Shown: positions 10,375-21,604, numbered from the stretch's first letter. The stretch: DNA of 64,000 nucleotides from Pedobacter sp. PLR (GCF_026239675.1 NZ_JAPIVQ010000003.1:248001-312000); one strand, 5' to 3'. The notes: a model not told the origin generated them from the sequence alone. Program-made: numbers and translations.

Positions 10375-11736
10375 ATGGGCAAAGAAAAATCTATCGTGCA
10401 GTCTCCAATCGTAGTAGGATTGGATATTGGTACTACAAAAATTTGCGTGATCGTTGGTCGGCGCACTCAGCATAAAAAAATAGAGGTATTGGGCATTGGA
10501 AAGGCGGAATCAGCAGGGGTAACCCGTGGTGTGGTTTCAAACATCCAGAAAACAGTTCAGGGGATCGCACAGGCAGTGGAAGTTGCCAGCGGTCAGTCGA
10601 ATGTAGAAATCCGCGTGGTGAACGTTGGTATCGCTGGTCAGCATATCAAAAGTTTGCAACACCGCGGGATTTTGACTAGGAGAGAGCTGAACAATGAAAT
10701 TGGTAAGAAGGATATAGACAAATTAATTGATGACATGTTCAAACTGGTTATGCCCCCGGGAGAAGAAATCATCCATGTCTTGCCCCAGGAATTTACTATC
10801 GATAATGAGCCCGGCGTAAAAGACCCGATCGGAATGGCAGGAGTGCGTTTAGAAGCGAACTTCCACATCATTTCCGGACAGGTAACTGCGGTTAAAAATA
10901 TCATGAGATGCGTAACCAATGCCGGGTTGCAAACTCAGGAATTAATATTAGAGCCTCTTGCTTCTTCAGAGTCGGTGTTGAGCGACGAAGAGAAGGAAGC
11001 TGGTATTGCTTTAGTGGATATTGGTGGTGGTACAACCGATATTGCTATTTTTCATGAAGGCATCATCCGCCATACTGCGGTTATCCCATTTGGTGGTAAC
11101 AGCGTAACGGAAGATATTCGTGAAGGATGTTCTGTAATGAGAAACCAGGCTGAATTGTTGAAGACCCGTTTCGGTTCTGCCCTGGCTGAAGAGAACAAAG
11201 AAAATGAAATCATTTGTGTTCCCGGACTTCGTGGAAGAGAGCCAAAAGAGATTTCAGTGAAAAACTTAGCTTATGTGATCCAGGCCCGTATGGAAGAAAT
11301 CATTGAGCATGTTTATTATGAGATTAAGTCGTCTGGTTATGAGAAAAAACTGATCGGTGGTGTAGTGATTACCGGTGGTGGTGCTTTGCTGAAACACCTT
11401 TCTCAACTGGTAGAATATGTAACTGGTTTAGATTGCCGCGTAGGTTATCCGAACGAGCATTTGTCGAAATATGAAGACATGCCGAAGACCATTTATGACG
11501 ATTTGAAAAGCCCGATGTATGCAACGAGTGTTGGTTTGCTGATCAAAGGAATTCAAAAAGCAGAGGAGTTAATTGAAGAAATGAAACAACCAGGTGTGTA
11601 TGTTGAAAAGCCAAAAGAGGCTAAAGACAAAAACAAAAATTCTGGTGGTGGGCTCTTCGATAAGCTTTTGGCGAAGGCTAAAGACTTTGTAAAGGACGAT
11701 ATGAACGTAAGTGACGAAGATTATATCAAATCATAA
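10375..11736 (+). CDS. ftsA: Cell division protein FtsA
   Basis: Actin-like ATPase that tethers FtsZ to the membrane and recruits divisome proteins. The protein has 453 residues. The phosphate-1 motif GLDIGTTKICVIVGR is near residues 15-29, the phosphate-2 motif VDIGGGTTDIAIF is near 215, and the adenosine motif GGVVITGGGALLKHL lies toward the C terminus. A C-terminal amphipathic stretch (GGLFDKLLAKAKDFVKDD) is the expected membrane-targeting helix. It lies 54 bases after ftsQ and 129 bases before the preferred ftsZ start, the widest gaps in the cluster. Confidence 0.96.
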   Translation: MGKEKSIVQSPIVVGLDIGTTKICVIVGRRTQHKKIEVLGIGKAESAGVTRGVVSNIQKTVQGIAQAVEVASGQSNVEIRVVNVGIAGQHIKSLQHRGILTRRELNNEIGKKDIDKLIDDMFKLVMPPGEEIIHVLPQEFTIDNEPGVKDPIGMAGVRLEANFHIISGQVTAVKNIMRCVTNAGLQTQELILEPLASSESVLSDEEKEAGIALVDIGGGTTDIAIFHEGIIRHTAVIPFGGNSVTEDIREGCSVMRNQAELLKTRFGSALAEENKENEIICVPGLRGREPKEISVKNLAYVIQARMEEIIEHVYYEIKSSGYEKKLIGGVVITGGGALLKHLSQLVEYVTGLDCRVGYPNEHLSKYEDMPKTIYDDLKSPMYATSVGLLIKGIQKAEELIEEMKQPGVYVEKPKEAKDKNKNSGGGLFDKLLAKAKDFVKDDMNVSDEDYIKS

Positions 11737-11865
11737 ATACTTATCCACAATTGGCGATTTTTCCACATTCCAAACAGATATGTAAAACCGCTGTTAAAAA
11801 TTGGTATTATTACGTTGGTAGATGAACAGGAAAAACGAATTTTTAAACAACTGATTCATAAAGAT

Positions 11866-13500
11866 ATGCAGTTCGAAATGTTAAAAGATAAGTCATCAAT
11901 CATCAAGGTAATTGGTGTTGGTGGCGGTGGTGGTAATGCGGTAAACCATATGTACCGTCAGGGAATTACAGGTGTAGACTTTATTATTTGTAATACAGAT
12001 GCGCAGGCATTGGAGTTTAGTCCGATCCCTAACAAGGTACAATTGGGTGCTAGCTTAACAGAAGGAATGGGCGCAGGCTCTATTCCGGAGGTAGGAAAGA
12101 ATTCTGCGATAGAGAATATAGATGACATCAAACAAATGCTGGGAAGCACCACAAAGATGTTGTTTATCACTGCCGGAATGGGTGGTGGTACCGGAACAGG
12201 TGCAAGCCCGATTATTGCTAAAGCCGCGAAAGAATTGGATATACTAACCGTTGCGATTGTAACTACGCCATTTGCCTTTGAAGGTAAACGACGTAAGATG
12301 CAGGCTAACGATGGTTTGGATGAGCTGAAGAAATATGTAGACTCTTATCTTGTGATCTCGAACGACAGGTTAAGGGAGATCTTCGGTAACCTGACTTTAG
12401 GATCTGCTTTTGCACAGGCAGATGATATCTTAACTACTGCAGCCAAAGGAATTGCAGAGATCATTACAGTACCTGGTTACATCAACGTGGATTTTAAGGA
12501 TGTGCGTACGGTGATGAAGGACAGTGGGGTTTCGATCATGGGTAGTTTTGCCTGTGATGGTGAGAACAGAGCATTAAATGCAGTGGAAGGCGCTTTAGCT
12601 TCTCCATTGTTAAAAGATAACGAAATTGAAGGCGCCAGATATATTTTATTAAATATCAGTTCAGGATTACGTGAAGTAACGATGGATGAGGTGACGATTA
12701 TCACGGACTATATTCAGGATAAAGCAGGTCTTTCTGCGGACCTGATCTGGGGTAACTGTATTGATGAGAACCTGGAGGACAAATTATCGGTAACGATTAT
12801 TGCCACTGGTTTCCAGACTACGGAACAACGTGATGAAGAAAAAAAAAATGTAAGAAAAGTTTCTTTGCTTACGCCTGAGGAGGCACCATTAGTGAAACCG
12901 GTAGAAGCAGTTAATTCTTTTATCGCGCCAAGACCGGAAACTTATTCCAATGAGCCGGTGATGAAAACTAAAGAAGAGATCAAACAGTCTGATCTTTTTG
13001 GTGATTTATACGGGAACAATAAAAGAGGTTATCAGGAACCAGACAACAATGGTATCGTCAGACATACTTTAGTAGAAGAAGAGGCACCAGTTGCAGAAGA
13101 GCAGCAGGATCCTTCTTTTGAGTTTGAGATCAAAGTTGCGGAAACTGATTTTACCTTTGAAAAACCAGAATCTGTATTCCATAACAATGTGGAGCCACAA
13201 CGTCAGGAAGTGGCCGAAGCAGGAGCAGATGACGATAAAAATGATGATTCTATCGAAGATCAGTTGAAAAAATCTAAAGAGCGTATCCTGAGATTAAAAG
13301 ACCTGAGCATGAAACTGAGAACCAGCAATGGTTTACAGGAACTGGAAAACGAGCCTGCTTATAAACGTAAGCAAATGCAGTTGGAACAGGTTCAGCACTC
13401 TTCAGAATCTCAGGTTTCGAGATTTACTTTGAGTAATGATGAGGAAGGTTCTACAGAGATCAGACCTAACAACTCATTTTTACACGATAACGTTGATTAG
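11866..13500 (+). CDS. ftsZ: Cell division GTPase FtsZ
   Basis: Tubulin-like GTPase that forms the cytokinetic Z ring. I chose ATG 11866 because the protein then opens MQFEMLKDKSSIIKVIGVGG, the usual Bacteroidota FtsZ beginning; an in-frame TTG at 11815 would add 17 atypical residues. The protein has 544 residues. The tubulin signature GGGTGTG is at 106-112, and NTDAQAL and the NVDFKDV T7-loop region are also present. After about residue 330 follows a long acidic, Pro/Glu-rich linker and a short conserved-looking C-terminal end. A hairpin terminator follows 20 bases after the stop. Confidence 0.96.
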   Translation: MQFEMLKDKSSIIKVIGVGGGGGNAVNHMYRQGITGVDFIICNTDAQALEFSPIPNKVQLGASLTEGMGAGSIPEVGKNSAIENIDDIKQMLGSTTKMLFITAGMGGGTGTGASPIIAKAAKELDILTVAIVTTPFAFEGKRRKMQANDGLDELKKYVDSYLVISNDRLREIFGNLTLGSAFAQADDILTTAAKGIAEIITVPGYINVDFKDVRTVMKDSGVSIMGSFACDGENRALNAVEGALASPLLKDNEIEGARYILLNISSGLREVTMDEVTIITDYIQDKAGLSADLIWGNCIDENLEDKLSVTIIATGFQTTEQRDEEKKNVRKVSLLTPEEAPLVKPVEAVNSFIAPRPETYSNEPVMKTKEEIKQSDLFGDLYGNNKRGYQEPDNNGIVRHTLVEEEAPVAEEQQDPSFEFEIKVAETDFTFEKPESVFHNNVEPQRQEVAEAGADDDKNDDSIEDQLKKSKERILRLKDLSMKLRTSNGLQELENEPAYKRKQMQLEQVQHSSESQVSRFTLSNDEEGSTEIRPNNSFLHDNVD

Positions 13501-13520
13501 TCAGTCAGTTTAAATATTTA

Positions 13521-13555
13521 AAAAGCCTTAGCAATTCTGTTGTTAAGGCTTTTTT
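13521..13555 (+). terminator. Rho-independent terminator after ftsZ
   Basis: A 14-base-pair stem (AAAAGCCTTAGCAA pairing with TTGTTAAGGCTTTT, one G-U pair, 5-base loop) runs into a T stretch. It closes the dcw transcription unit. Confidence 0.9.
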
Positions 13556-13608
13556 GGCATAATAATCGTGCGGAGAGCACAAGCGGGCCAAAGCGCTGCC
13601 AGGTAAAA

Positions 13609-13639
13609 TTGCTATTGAAGCAGATTAACCTTAAATTTG
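13609..13639 (+). promoter_or_regulatory. Bacteroidota-type promoter for the alpha-oxoamine synthase gene
   Basis: TTG at 13609-13611 and TAAATTTG at 13632-13639 are separated by 20 bases, which matches the Bacteroidota -33 TTG / -7 TAnnTTTG consensus. It lies between the ftsZ terminator and the next gene and predicts a start of transcription near 13645. Confidence 0.75.
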
Positions 13640-13676
13640 CAAAAAAAAAGGTACATAACATTTAAATAAATACACA

Positions 13677-14918
13677 TTGGATATTTTTGATAAAGTAGCA
13701 AAACGCATGGGACCGATAGGTCAGCACCAGAAATGGTCACATGGATATTTCTCTTTTCCTAAATTAGAGGGGGAAATCGCACCTCACATGAATTTTCGTG
13801 GCAAAGAACATTTAGTTTGGAGTTTAAACAACTATTTAGGATTAGCTAATCACCCTGAAGTCAGGGAAGCGGATAAGCAGGGTGCGACAGATTTTGGTAT
13901 GGCCTACCCGATGGGTGCAAGAATGATGTCTGGTAATTCTAAGTACCATGAGCAAATGGAGCAGGAATTGGCCGAATTTGTTGGTAAGGAAGATGCGTTC
14001 TTATTGAACTTTGGATACCAGGGGATGGTTTCTATCATCGATTGTTTAGTAGACAGAAATGACGTGATCGTTTACGATGCGGAATCTCATGCCTGCATTA
14101 TCGATGGTTTACGTTTACACATGGGTAAGCGTTTCGTTTACCAGCACAATGATATTGAAAGTGCACGCAAGCAACTGGAACGTGCTACTAAACTGACTGA
14201 ACAGTCGGGTGGTGGTATTCTTTTGATTACTGAAGGTGTTTTTGGTATGTCAGGTGCTCAGGGTAAACTGAAGGAACTGATTGAATTGAAGAAAGATTTC
14301 GATTTCCGTTTGTTAATCGACGATGCACATGGTTTCGGTACGATGGGCCCGACAGGTGCAGGTACGCATGAGGAACAAGGTTGTATTGATGGTGTAGATG
14401 TGTATTTCGGTACTTTCGCAAAATCAATGGCAGGTATTGGTGCTTTCGTTGCTTCTACACAGGAATTAACTAACTATTTCCGTTACAATATGCGTTCGCA
14501 GACTTTCGCGAAGGCTTTACCAATGCCGATGGTGATTGGTTTATTGAAAAGATTAGAGCTGCTTAAAAACAATCCGGAGTTAAGAGAACGTCTTTGGCTG
14601 ATCGCAACTACCCTTCAAAAAGGTTTAAGAGAACGTGGTTTTGACTTAGGTATTACTGATACCATGGTAACGCCTGTATTCTTAAAAGGCGAGTTGTTAG
14701 AGGCTACGGCATTGACAATGGACTTGCGTGAGAACTACGGTATCTTCTGTTCGATTGTGGTTTATCCGGTGATCCCTAAGGGACTTATTGAGCTGAGGTT
14801 GATTCCAACTGCTGTTCATACTCTGGAGGACGTACAACGTACTTTAGACGCTTTTAGTGAGGTGTCTGAGAAGTTGAAAACTGGTTATTACAAAGAACAT
14901 CAGTTCTCTATGGCTTAG
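13677..14918 (+). CDS. PLP-dependent alpha-oxoamine synthase (serine palmitoyltransferase / KBL-like)
   Basis: Family of PLP enzymes that condense an amino acid with an acyl-CoA with loss of CO2. The fold-type I motifs are intact: SNNYLGLANHP-type substrate region (WSLNNYLGLANHP, about 48-60), the cofactor-binding LLIDDAHGFG (213-221), and the PLP lysine K249 within GTFAKSMAGIGAF. That last motif resembles serine palmitoyltransferase more than glycine C-acetyltransferase. Family members in Bacteroidota are variously annotated as serine palmitoyltransferase, 2-amino-3-ketobutyrate CoA ligase or cysteate acyltransferase, so the acceptor and acyl chain are uncertain. The TTG start gives MDIFDKV, the usual family N terminus; the next ATG is at 13707. 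It has its own promoter and terminator. Confidence 0.85.
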   Translation: MDIFDKVAKRMGPIGQHQKWSHGYFSFPKLEGEIAPHMNFRGKEHLVWSLNNYLGLANHPEVREADKQGATDFGMAYPMGARMMSGNSKYHEQMEQELAEFVGKEDAFLLNFGYQGMVSIIDCLVDRNDVIVYDAESHACIIDGLRLHMGKRFVYQHNDIESARKQLERATKLTEQSGGGILLITEGVFGMSGAQGKLKELIELKKDFDFRLLIDDAHGFGTMGPTGAGTHEEQGCIDGVDVYFGTFAKSMAGIGAFVASTQELTNYFRYNMRSQTFAKALPMPMVIGLLKRLELLKNNPELRERLWLIATTLQKGLRERGFDLGITDTMVTPVFLKGELLEATALTMDLRENYGIFCSIVVYPVIPKGLIELRLIPTAVHTLEDVQRTLDAFSEVSEKLKTGYYKEHQFSMA

Positions 14919-14942
14919 TCCATTTTATAAGATTAAAAGAAG

Positions 14943-14971
14943 GACTGCTTTTTTAAGCAGTCTTTTTTTTT
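14943..14971 (+). terminator. Rho-independent terminator after the alpha-oxoamine synthase gene
   Basis: GACTGCTT pairs with AAGCAGTC across a TTTT loop, followed by nine Ts, 24 bases after the stop codon. Confidence 0.9.
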
Positions 14972-15114
14972 GCCTGTGGAATTGCTTCTGAAAATATAGT
15001 TTTCAAAAGGCCTTTATTTATTGTCTGAAAATCTTTTTTTTATAGAATAAACACCTTACTTTAGTAATAGAGTATCAATCAAACCATTAAAAACTAAAAA
15101 GGAGTAAATTAACG

Positions 15115-15297
15115 ATGAAAAAATTTAATGAAGCAAAAGAACTTGTTGCTGCTTTAGAAGCAGATGCAGACAAATTCTACAACAAAGCTAATAGCGCTGC
15201 AGGAACACGTGTTCGTAAAGGTATGCAGGATCTTAAGAACTTAGCTCAGGCGATTCGTCTGGAAGTTCAGGAAACTAAAAATAAAGACGCTAAATAA
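15115..15297 (+). CDS. Histone H1-like protein Hc1
   Basis: Small 60-residue Lys-rich, largely helical protein matching the Hc1-type histone-like family that is widespread in Bacteroidota. The core RVRKGMQDLKNLAQAIRLEVQ is the recognisable part. It is expected to bind DNA in the nucleoid. ATG 15115 is preceded by AAGGAG (15098-15105 region). It forms a single-gene unit between the alpha-oxoamine synthase terminator and a bidirectional hairpin shared with dapA. Unlike chlamydial Hc1 it lacks a long basic repeat tail. Confidence 0.85.
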   Translation: MKKFNEAKELVAALEADADKFYNKANSAAGTRVRKGMQDLKNLAQAIRLEVQETKNKDAK

Positions 15298-15310
15298 GCT
15301 TTTTGATTCA

Positions 15311-15347
15311 AAAAAAAAGCGTCCAGGCAACCGGGACGCTTTTTTTA
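15311..15347 (+). terminator. Bidirectional hairpin terminator between hc1 and dapA
   Basis: GCGTCC pairs with GGACGC (loop about 8 bases) with an A-run before and a T-run after, so it can terminate both the rightward histone-like gene and the leftward dapA unit. Confidence 0.88.
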
Positions 15348-15365
15348 TGGAATAAGGTTTTGCTT

Positions 15366-16247
15366 TTAAGCAGTAATTCTGATGGTTTCTGCGATAATTG
15401 CTTTGCGAAGGGCATCAGTTACCTGTACCAATGGTAAACGAACATAATCATCACATACGCCTAATTGTTTCAGGGCAGCTTTTACGCCACCAGGATTTCC
15501 TTCTGCGAAGATTAGTCTGGTGAATTCAATTAAGTCAAGGTGTAAAGGAGCTGCTGCTTTAAAAGCGCCGTTTAAACACAATCTGATCATGTCAGACAAT
15601 TGCTTAGGCAAGGCGTTTCCTACGACAGAGATGACACCAACTGCGCCCAATGCAATCATTGGCATCGCAACCGGATCATCACCGGAGATCAACATAAAAT
15701 CAGCAGGCTTATCGCGCAGGATCTGGTTGAACTGGTCGAAACTTCCGGACGCTTCTTTTGTTCCAATGATGTTTTTGAAATCATTAGCTAAGCGGCAGGT
15801 GGTTTCAGGGCTTACATTGCTACCCGTACGACCTGGTACATTGTAAAGGAATACTGGTAATGCACTTGCTTCCGATACTGCTTTATAGTGTTGGTAAATG
15901 CCTTCTTGTGTCGGCTTATTATAATATGGACTGGCAGATAAGATAGCATCATAACCAGTCACTTCAAATTCTTTTATACTTTGAGCAAGTTCAGCTGTAT
16001 CATTTCCTCCGATACCAGCTACCAGCGGTAAACGGCCATTGTTAATTTCAGCAGTAAATTCCCAGATCTTCTTCTTGTCGCTCTTATTCAGTGTTGATGC
16101 TTCTCCTGTTGTACCTAAGGATACCAGGTATTCTACTTTTCCTTCAACAAGGTGATTGATCAGGTTTTTAAGGCCTGGATAATCCACTGTTCCGTCTGCA
16201 TTAAATGGGGTGACCAATGCCACACCCGTTCCGTGAAATTTGTTCAT
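15366..16247 (-). CDS. dapA: 4-hydroxy-tetrahydrodipicolinate synthase DapA
   Basis: Condenses pyruvate with aspartate semialdehyde, the first committed step to diaminopimelate and lysine. The protein has 293 residues. Catalytic features are intact: TTGE at 46-49, the tyrosine in FLYNVPGRTG (Y135) and the Schiff-base lysine K164 in GTKEASG. The product feeds the meso-DAP used by MurE earlier in the window. It starts 9 bases after ligA on the same strand, so the two are probably co-transcribed. Confidence 0.96.
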   Translation of the reverse strand: MNKFHGTGVALVTPFNADGTVDYPGLKNLINHLVEGKVEYLVSLGTTGEASTLNKSDKKKIWEFTAEINNGRLPLVAGIGGNDTAELAQSIKEFEVTGYDAILSASPYYNKPTQEGIYQHYKAVSEASALPVFLYNVPGRTGSNVSPETTCRLANDFKNIIGTKEASGSFDQFNQILRDKPADFMLISGDDPVAMPMIALGAVGVISVVGNALPKQLSDMIRLCLNGAFKAAAPLHLDLIEFTRLIFAEGNPGGVKAALKQLGVCDDYVRLPLVQVTDALRKAIIAETIRITA

Positions 16248-16256
16248 CTTTTTTAT

Positions 16257-18293
<2,037 letters not shown>

Positions 18294-18974
18294 TTATAAA
18301 GGGGGCAGAATACGTTCTATGCGGTTAAAAATCTCCAGGTATTCCGGTTTGACAGCATCACGGTAGATGATCAGCTTTTCGGTAAGTAGCTTCGTCTGTG
18401 CTTCTGTGAAAGGATTTGGCCAGATGCGCATACAGATTCTGTTGAGCGCATAAGAGATGTTTTCAATCTTTTGATAGCTGAAGAGGTAACGGCTGCTGAT
18501 GAAATTTTCCAGAAATTTAAGGAATACACTGGTGTCTGCTACACCGCTGTTTTTCAGGAAGGTTTCAACGGCTTTTTTATCAGATTTGATGAGCTGTTCG
18601 TAAAAGGTATTGATGTTGACGATGCCTTTTACCGTAAGAATGTGGTCCAGAACCAGCTCAATACCAATATGTGCCAGGAAAAATGGTTTAACCGGACTGT
18701 TTTCACAAGCGGGTAAGATCAGTTGTTTCAGGGCAGCGGTTTGCACTTTGAAGAAGTCTGAATTGTGGAATATGCGGTCTACTTCGAGGTGCCTTTCCCA
18801 GCCTTTTAACAGCGACAGTTGAACCGGGTCCTTTAAAAAAAGGTGTTTTTCTTTTAGGGGGTAGAGGTTACTTTCTTTCTGTGCATTTTTGATCAGATCG
18901 GGCAATATGACACCTATGACGATGTTTTCGTCAGTGTTGTCTCGTTCAAAATAATAGTGGGAAAGAAAGTTCAT
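18294..18974 (-). CDS. AcpH-like protein (acyl carrier protein phosphodiesterase family)
   Basis: A 226-residue, mostly helical protein beginning MNFLSHYYFERDNTDENIVIGVILPDL, which matches the start of AcpH-type ACP phosphodiesterases (remote HD-like fold). Internal histidines and aspartates (WERHLEVDRIFHNSDFF and FLAHIGIELVLDHIL) are placed as in that family, so a metal-dependent hydrolase is plausible. AcpH removes 4'-phosphopantetheine from ACP in Escherichia coli, but Bacteroidota homologues are poorly characterised. First gene of a probable acpH-like/ligA/dapA unit, divergent from tyrS. Identification is by family resemblance only. Confidence 0.6.
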   Translation of the reverse strand: MNFLSHYYFERDNTDENIVIGVILPDLIKNAQKESNLYPLKEKHLFLKDPVQLSLLKGWERHLEVDRIFHNSDFFKVQTAALKQLILPACENSPVKPFFLAHIGIELVLDHILTVKGIVNINTFYEQLIKSDKKAVETFLKNSGVADTSVFLKFLENFISSRYLFSYQKIENISYALNRICMRIWPNPFTEAQTKLLTEKLIIYRDAVKPEYLEIFNRIERILPPL

Positions 18975-19063
18975 CGGTTTAAAAGTAGCGATTTTTGTTC
19001 AGTTTCGCTGTTTCTGAGGGCTATTGAATTACGGGAAGCCCTCAGCTTGTTCCATATTTGTCT

Positions 19064-19086
19064 TATATTTGCGGCAAACTAAGGAG
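19064..19086 (+). promoter_or_regulatory. tyrS -7 element and Shine-Dalgarno site
   Basis: TATATTTG at 19064-19071 matches the Bacteroidota -7 consensus, and AAGGAG at 19081-19086 precedes ATG 19094 by 7 bases. The -7 box lies downstream of the in-frame ATG at 19058, which therefore cannot be the start on this transcript. Confidence 0.65.
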
Positions 19087-19093
19087 ATACATA

Positions 19094-20380
19094 ATGACCA
19101 ATTTCGTTGAAGAGTTACGCTGGAGAGGCATGTTGCAGGATATAATGCCTGGTACAGAAGAAAAATTAAATGAGGGAATGACATCGGGGTATATCGGCTT
19201 TGATCCAACAGCAGATTCACTGCATGTGGGTCACCTGACTCAGATCATGACTTTAATTCATTTTCAACGTGCAGGACATAAGCCTTATGCTTTGGTAGGT
19301 GGCGCAACCGGAATGGTTGGTGATCCTTCAGGTAAATCTGATGAGCGTAATTTGCAGACTGAGGATATGGTAGAACATAACCTTGCCGGTATGAGAAAGC
19401 AACTGTCGAAGTTTTTGAGCTTTGAAGATGCCGGAAACGGTGCAGTAATGGTGAACAATGCAGACTGGTTTAAGGATATGAATCTTTTTACTTTTATCAG
19501 AGATGTAGGTAAGCACATTACGGTGAACTATATGATGGCAAAAGATAGTGTAAAGAGACGTCTTGAAGGTGATTCAGGATTGTCATTTACAGAGTTTTGC
19601 TACCAGTTGATCCAGGGTTTCGATTTTTACTACTTGTGGAAACACCATAACTGTTTAATTCAGATGGGTGGATCAGATCAGTGGGGAAATATCGTGACCG
19701 GTACGGAATTGATCAGACGTAAAGATGCAGGTACTGCTTTTGCGGTAACTACGAAGTTGATTAAGAAAGCTGATGGTACCAAATTCGGTAAAACGGAAAG
19801 CGGTGCGGTTTGGCTGGCTCCTGAGAAAACTTCTCCTTACAAATTCTACCAGTTCTGGTTGAATGCTTCCGATGATGATACTAAAAAATGGATCAGAATC
19901 TTCACCTTAAAAACACAGGAAGAAATCGAAGCTTTAGAAGTAGAGCATGATGCAGCACCTCATTTGCGCATCCTGCAGAAAGCATTAGCGGAAGATATCA
20001 CGGTGAGAACGCATTCTGCGGAGGCTTTGGAAACTGCAATCAAAACATCTGAGTTTTTATTCGGCAATGGTTCTTTAGCGTTCTTTAAGACTTTAAATGA
20101 AACTCAGGTATTGGAGATTTTTGAAGGTATTCCTCAGTTTGAGATTTCTAAAGATGAGCTGATGTTGGGTATTGATGCAGCGACTTTACTGGCAGAGAAA
20201 TCAAGTGTATTTGCTTCTAAAGGAGAAGCGAAGAAATTGATTCAGGGTGGCGGAGTTTCTGTAAACAGAGAAAAACTAAAAGATGCAGCAGAGGTTATCA
20301 GTTCTGAGCACCTTTTAAATGATCAGTTTATCATTGTGCAAAAAGGAAAGAAAAACTATTTCTTATTGAGCGTGAAATAG
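19094..20380 (+). CDS. tyrS: Tyrosyl-tRNA synthetase TyrS
   Basis: Class I aminoacyl-tRNA synthetase charging tRNA-Tyr. With ATG 19094 the protein has 428 residues, standard for the short bacterial form. The HIGH-type motif is HVGH at 44-47. The KMSKS-type loop appears as KFGKT (about residue 230), as in Tyr[11 protein letters not shown] and GGSDQWGNI lie in the catalytic domain, and a C-terminal S4 RNA-binding domain carries [14 protein letters not shown]. The start was chosen over ATG 19058 because of the AAGGAG site and the promoter position. A terminator follows. Confidence 0.97.
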   Translation: MTNFVEELRWRGMLQDIMPGTEEKLNEGMTSGYIGFDPTADSLHVGHLTQIMTLIHFQRAGHKPYALVGGATGMVGDPSGKSDERNLQTEDMVEHNLAGMRKQLSKFLSFEDAGNGAVMVNNADWFKDMNLFTFIRDVGKHITVNYMMAKDSVKRRLEGDSGLSFTEFCYQLIQGFDFYYLWKHHNCLIQMGGSDQWGNIVTGTELIRRKDAGTAFAVTTKLIKKADGTKFGKTESGAVWLAPEKTSPYKFYQFWLNASDDDTKKWIRIFTLKTQEEIEALEVEHDAAPHLRILQKALAEDITVRTHSAEALETAIKTSEFLFGNGSLAFFKTLNETQVLEIFEGIPQFEISKDELMLGIDAATLLAEKSSVFASKGEAKKLIQGGGVSVNREKLKDAAEVISSEHLLNDQFIIVQKGKKNYFLLSVK

Positions 20381-20456
20381 TTGGATGACCAGCGTCAGGT
20401 TTGTTAAACTGGCTTTTGGTTTTAAAATAATATATCAGAGATGGTTATCTCTTATG

Positions 20457-20490
20457 AAAAATCCCGGTCTGATTAGAACCGGGATTTTTT
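20457..20490 (+). terminator. Rho-independent terminator after tyrS
   Basis: AAATCCCGGT pairs with AACCGGGATTT around an 8-base loop and continues into a T-run, about 80 bases after the tyrS stop. The upstream A-run could also serve the convergent LuxE-like gene. Confidence 0.85.
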
Positions 20491-20596
20491 ATGCTATAAT
20501 TTTAAGGATGTTTTGTACTTGAAATTGTGGTTACAACTTTCCAGGGGTTGATTTATGCTTTACTGAAAAATGCCTGTTTATTACTTTTGAGTTTTT

Positions 20597-21580
20597 TTAT
20601 TGAACGAGCAGGTTGCAACCTCTGATGTCGGCATTATCGAACCTGCCTAATACTTCAAATGAACCATCAGGGAACAGGCGTCCCAGATCCTGAGTGGCTA
20701 TAAAAGCGCAGGAGTTGACATTGGAAAGGTCGATGACATTGATACCACCACTGCTTTTGTTGCTGATCAGACTTAATGGATCATTGATGTCACGCAGGTA
20801 GATTTTCATCCAGGGCGGACAGTTGAAAATACCAACACCTTTGGAATAGGCTTGTCCAAGAAGTTCGGTCATGCCATATTCGCTATGAATATCGGCTATG
20901 CCAAATCCCTCTTGCAAGAGCTGATGCAATTCTTCTCTTACCATCTCTTTTCTTTTTCCTTTCATGCCGCCGGTTTCCATAACCACCAGTTCAGGGAAAT
21001 TAATCTGATACTTTTCGATAAAGTCGAGCAGGGCATAGGTGACACCGATCAGGATGGTCTTTTGTCCGCTGGCCTGTAGTTGTGTTAGTTTTTGGTGTAG
21101 TTCCTCATGGTTGTGCAGGAAATAACCACTATCAGGATGCTTGCTCTCTCTGATCAGGGCATCTACCATGTAGATTAAAGAAGAACCGTCGCGCTCCAGA
21201 TAGGAAGGCAATAAAGCGAGAAAGCAGGTGTTTTCTATGGGCCCATAAAACTGTTCGAAGGCCAGATTAAAACTTTTGTCGTAGATAGAAAGGTCTGTGA
21301 CCAAATGTTTACTTTGGGACATTCCGGTGGTTCCGGAGCTGCTGAACGTAATTTCTACCGGGTCAGTGCTGCTCAATACTTCGTGAGTTTTGAAAAATCC
21401 GATAGGTAGAAAAGGGATCTCTCTGGAAGATTTTATCGCCTCTGGCTTCACCCTAAGGTGAGAAATATAGGCTTTATAGACGCTACAGTTTTCTGCCTGG
21501 TGTTTAAACACCTCCAGGCAGGTTTCTTCAAACTGTTCGTTATTGGAGATAGAAAATATTTGCTTGATTAAGTCCTTCAC
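20597..21580 (-). CDS. LuxE-family acyl-protein synthetase-like protein
   Basis: A 327-residue member of the LuxE / adenylate-forming family. The phosphate-binding-like SSSGTTGMSQSK (near residue 85) and the YGMTELL motif match ANL-type enzymes, so it probably activates a carboxylic acid as an acyl-adenylate. It is not next to luxC or luxD, so bioluminescence aldehyde recycling is ruled out by context. Homologues in Bacteroidota are uncharacterised. GTG 21580 was preferred to GTG 21595 because it gives MKDLIKQIF, the more typical opening, and because a -7-like box (21585-21592) lies between them. Last gene of a leftward acylase/membrane-protein/LuxE-like group. Confidence 0.75.
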   Translation of the reverse strand: MKDLIKQIFSISNNEQFEETCLEVFKHQAENCSVYKAYISHLRVKPEAIKSSREIPFLPIGFFKTHEVLSSTDPVEITFSSSGTTGMSQSKHLVTDLSIYDKSFNLAFEQFYGPIENTCFLALLPSYLERDGSSLIYMVDALIRESKHPDSGYFLHNHEELHQKLTQLQASGQKTILIGVTYALLDFIEKYQINFPELVVMETGGMKGKRKEMVREELHQLLQEGFGIADIHSEYGMTELLGQAYSKGVGIFNCPPWMKIYLRDINDPLSLISNKSSGGINVIDLSNVNSCAFIATQDLGRLFPDGSFEVLGRFDNADIRGCNLLVQ

Positions 21581-21584
21581 CCTG

Positions 21585-21592
21585 CAAAAATA
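21585..21592 (-). promoter_or_regulatory. Possible -7 element abutting the LuxE-like gene start
   Basis: Minus-strand TATTTTTG in the 24-base gap before the gene, 4 bases from GTG 21580. No clear -33 TTG is visible. It may be chance in an AT-rich gap. Confidence 0.35.
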
Positions 21593-21604
21593 CACAAGAT
21601 TGCT

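Noticed and set aside
9544..10473. Long minus-strand open frame opposite ftsQ (309 codons)
   Set aside because: It is a shadow of the GC-biased, stop-poor Lys/Ala-rich tail of ftsQ. The translated product is a Cys/Arg/Phe-rich sequence with no family resemblance, and it spans the ftsQ-ftsA boundary.
11815..11865. TTG start for ftsZ
   Set aside because: It would add 17 residues before MQFEMLKDK, which is the typical beginning of Bacteroidota FtsZ.
1..13500. Absence of murF from the cluster treated as a deletion
   Set aside because: Bacteroidota division clusters commonly go murE-mraY-murD without murF, so its absence is normal for the group.
19058..19093. Earlier ATG for tyrS
   Set aside because: It lies upstream of the -7 box TATATTTG and lacks a ribosome-binding site, whereas ATG 19094 has AAGGAG at the right distance and the usual protein start.
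20597..21580. Bioluminescence (lux) gene
   Set aside because: LuxE-like similarity alone; no luxA, luxB, luxC or luxD homologue nearby.
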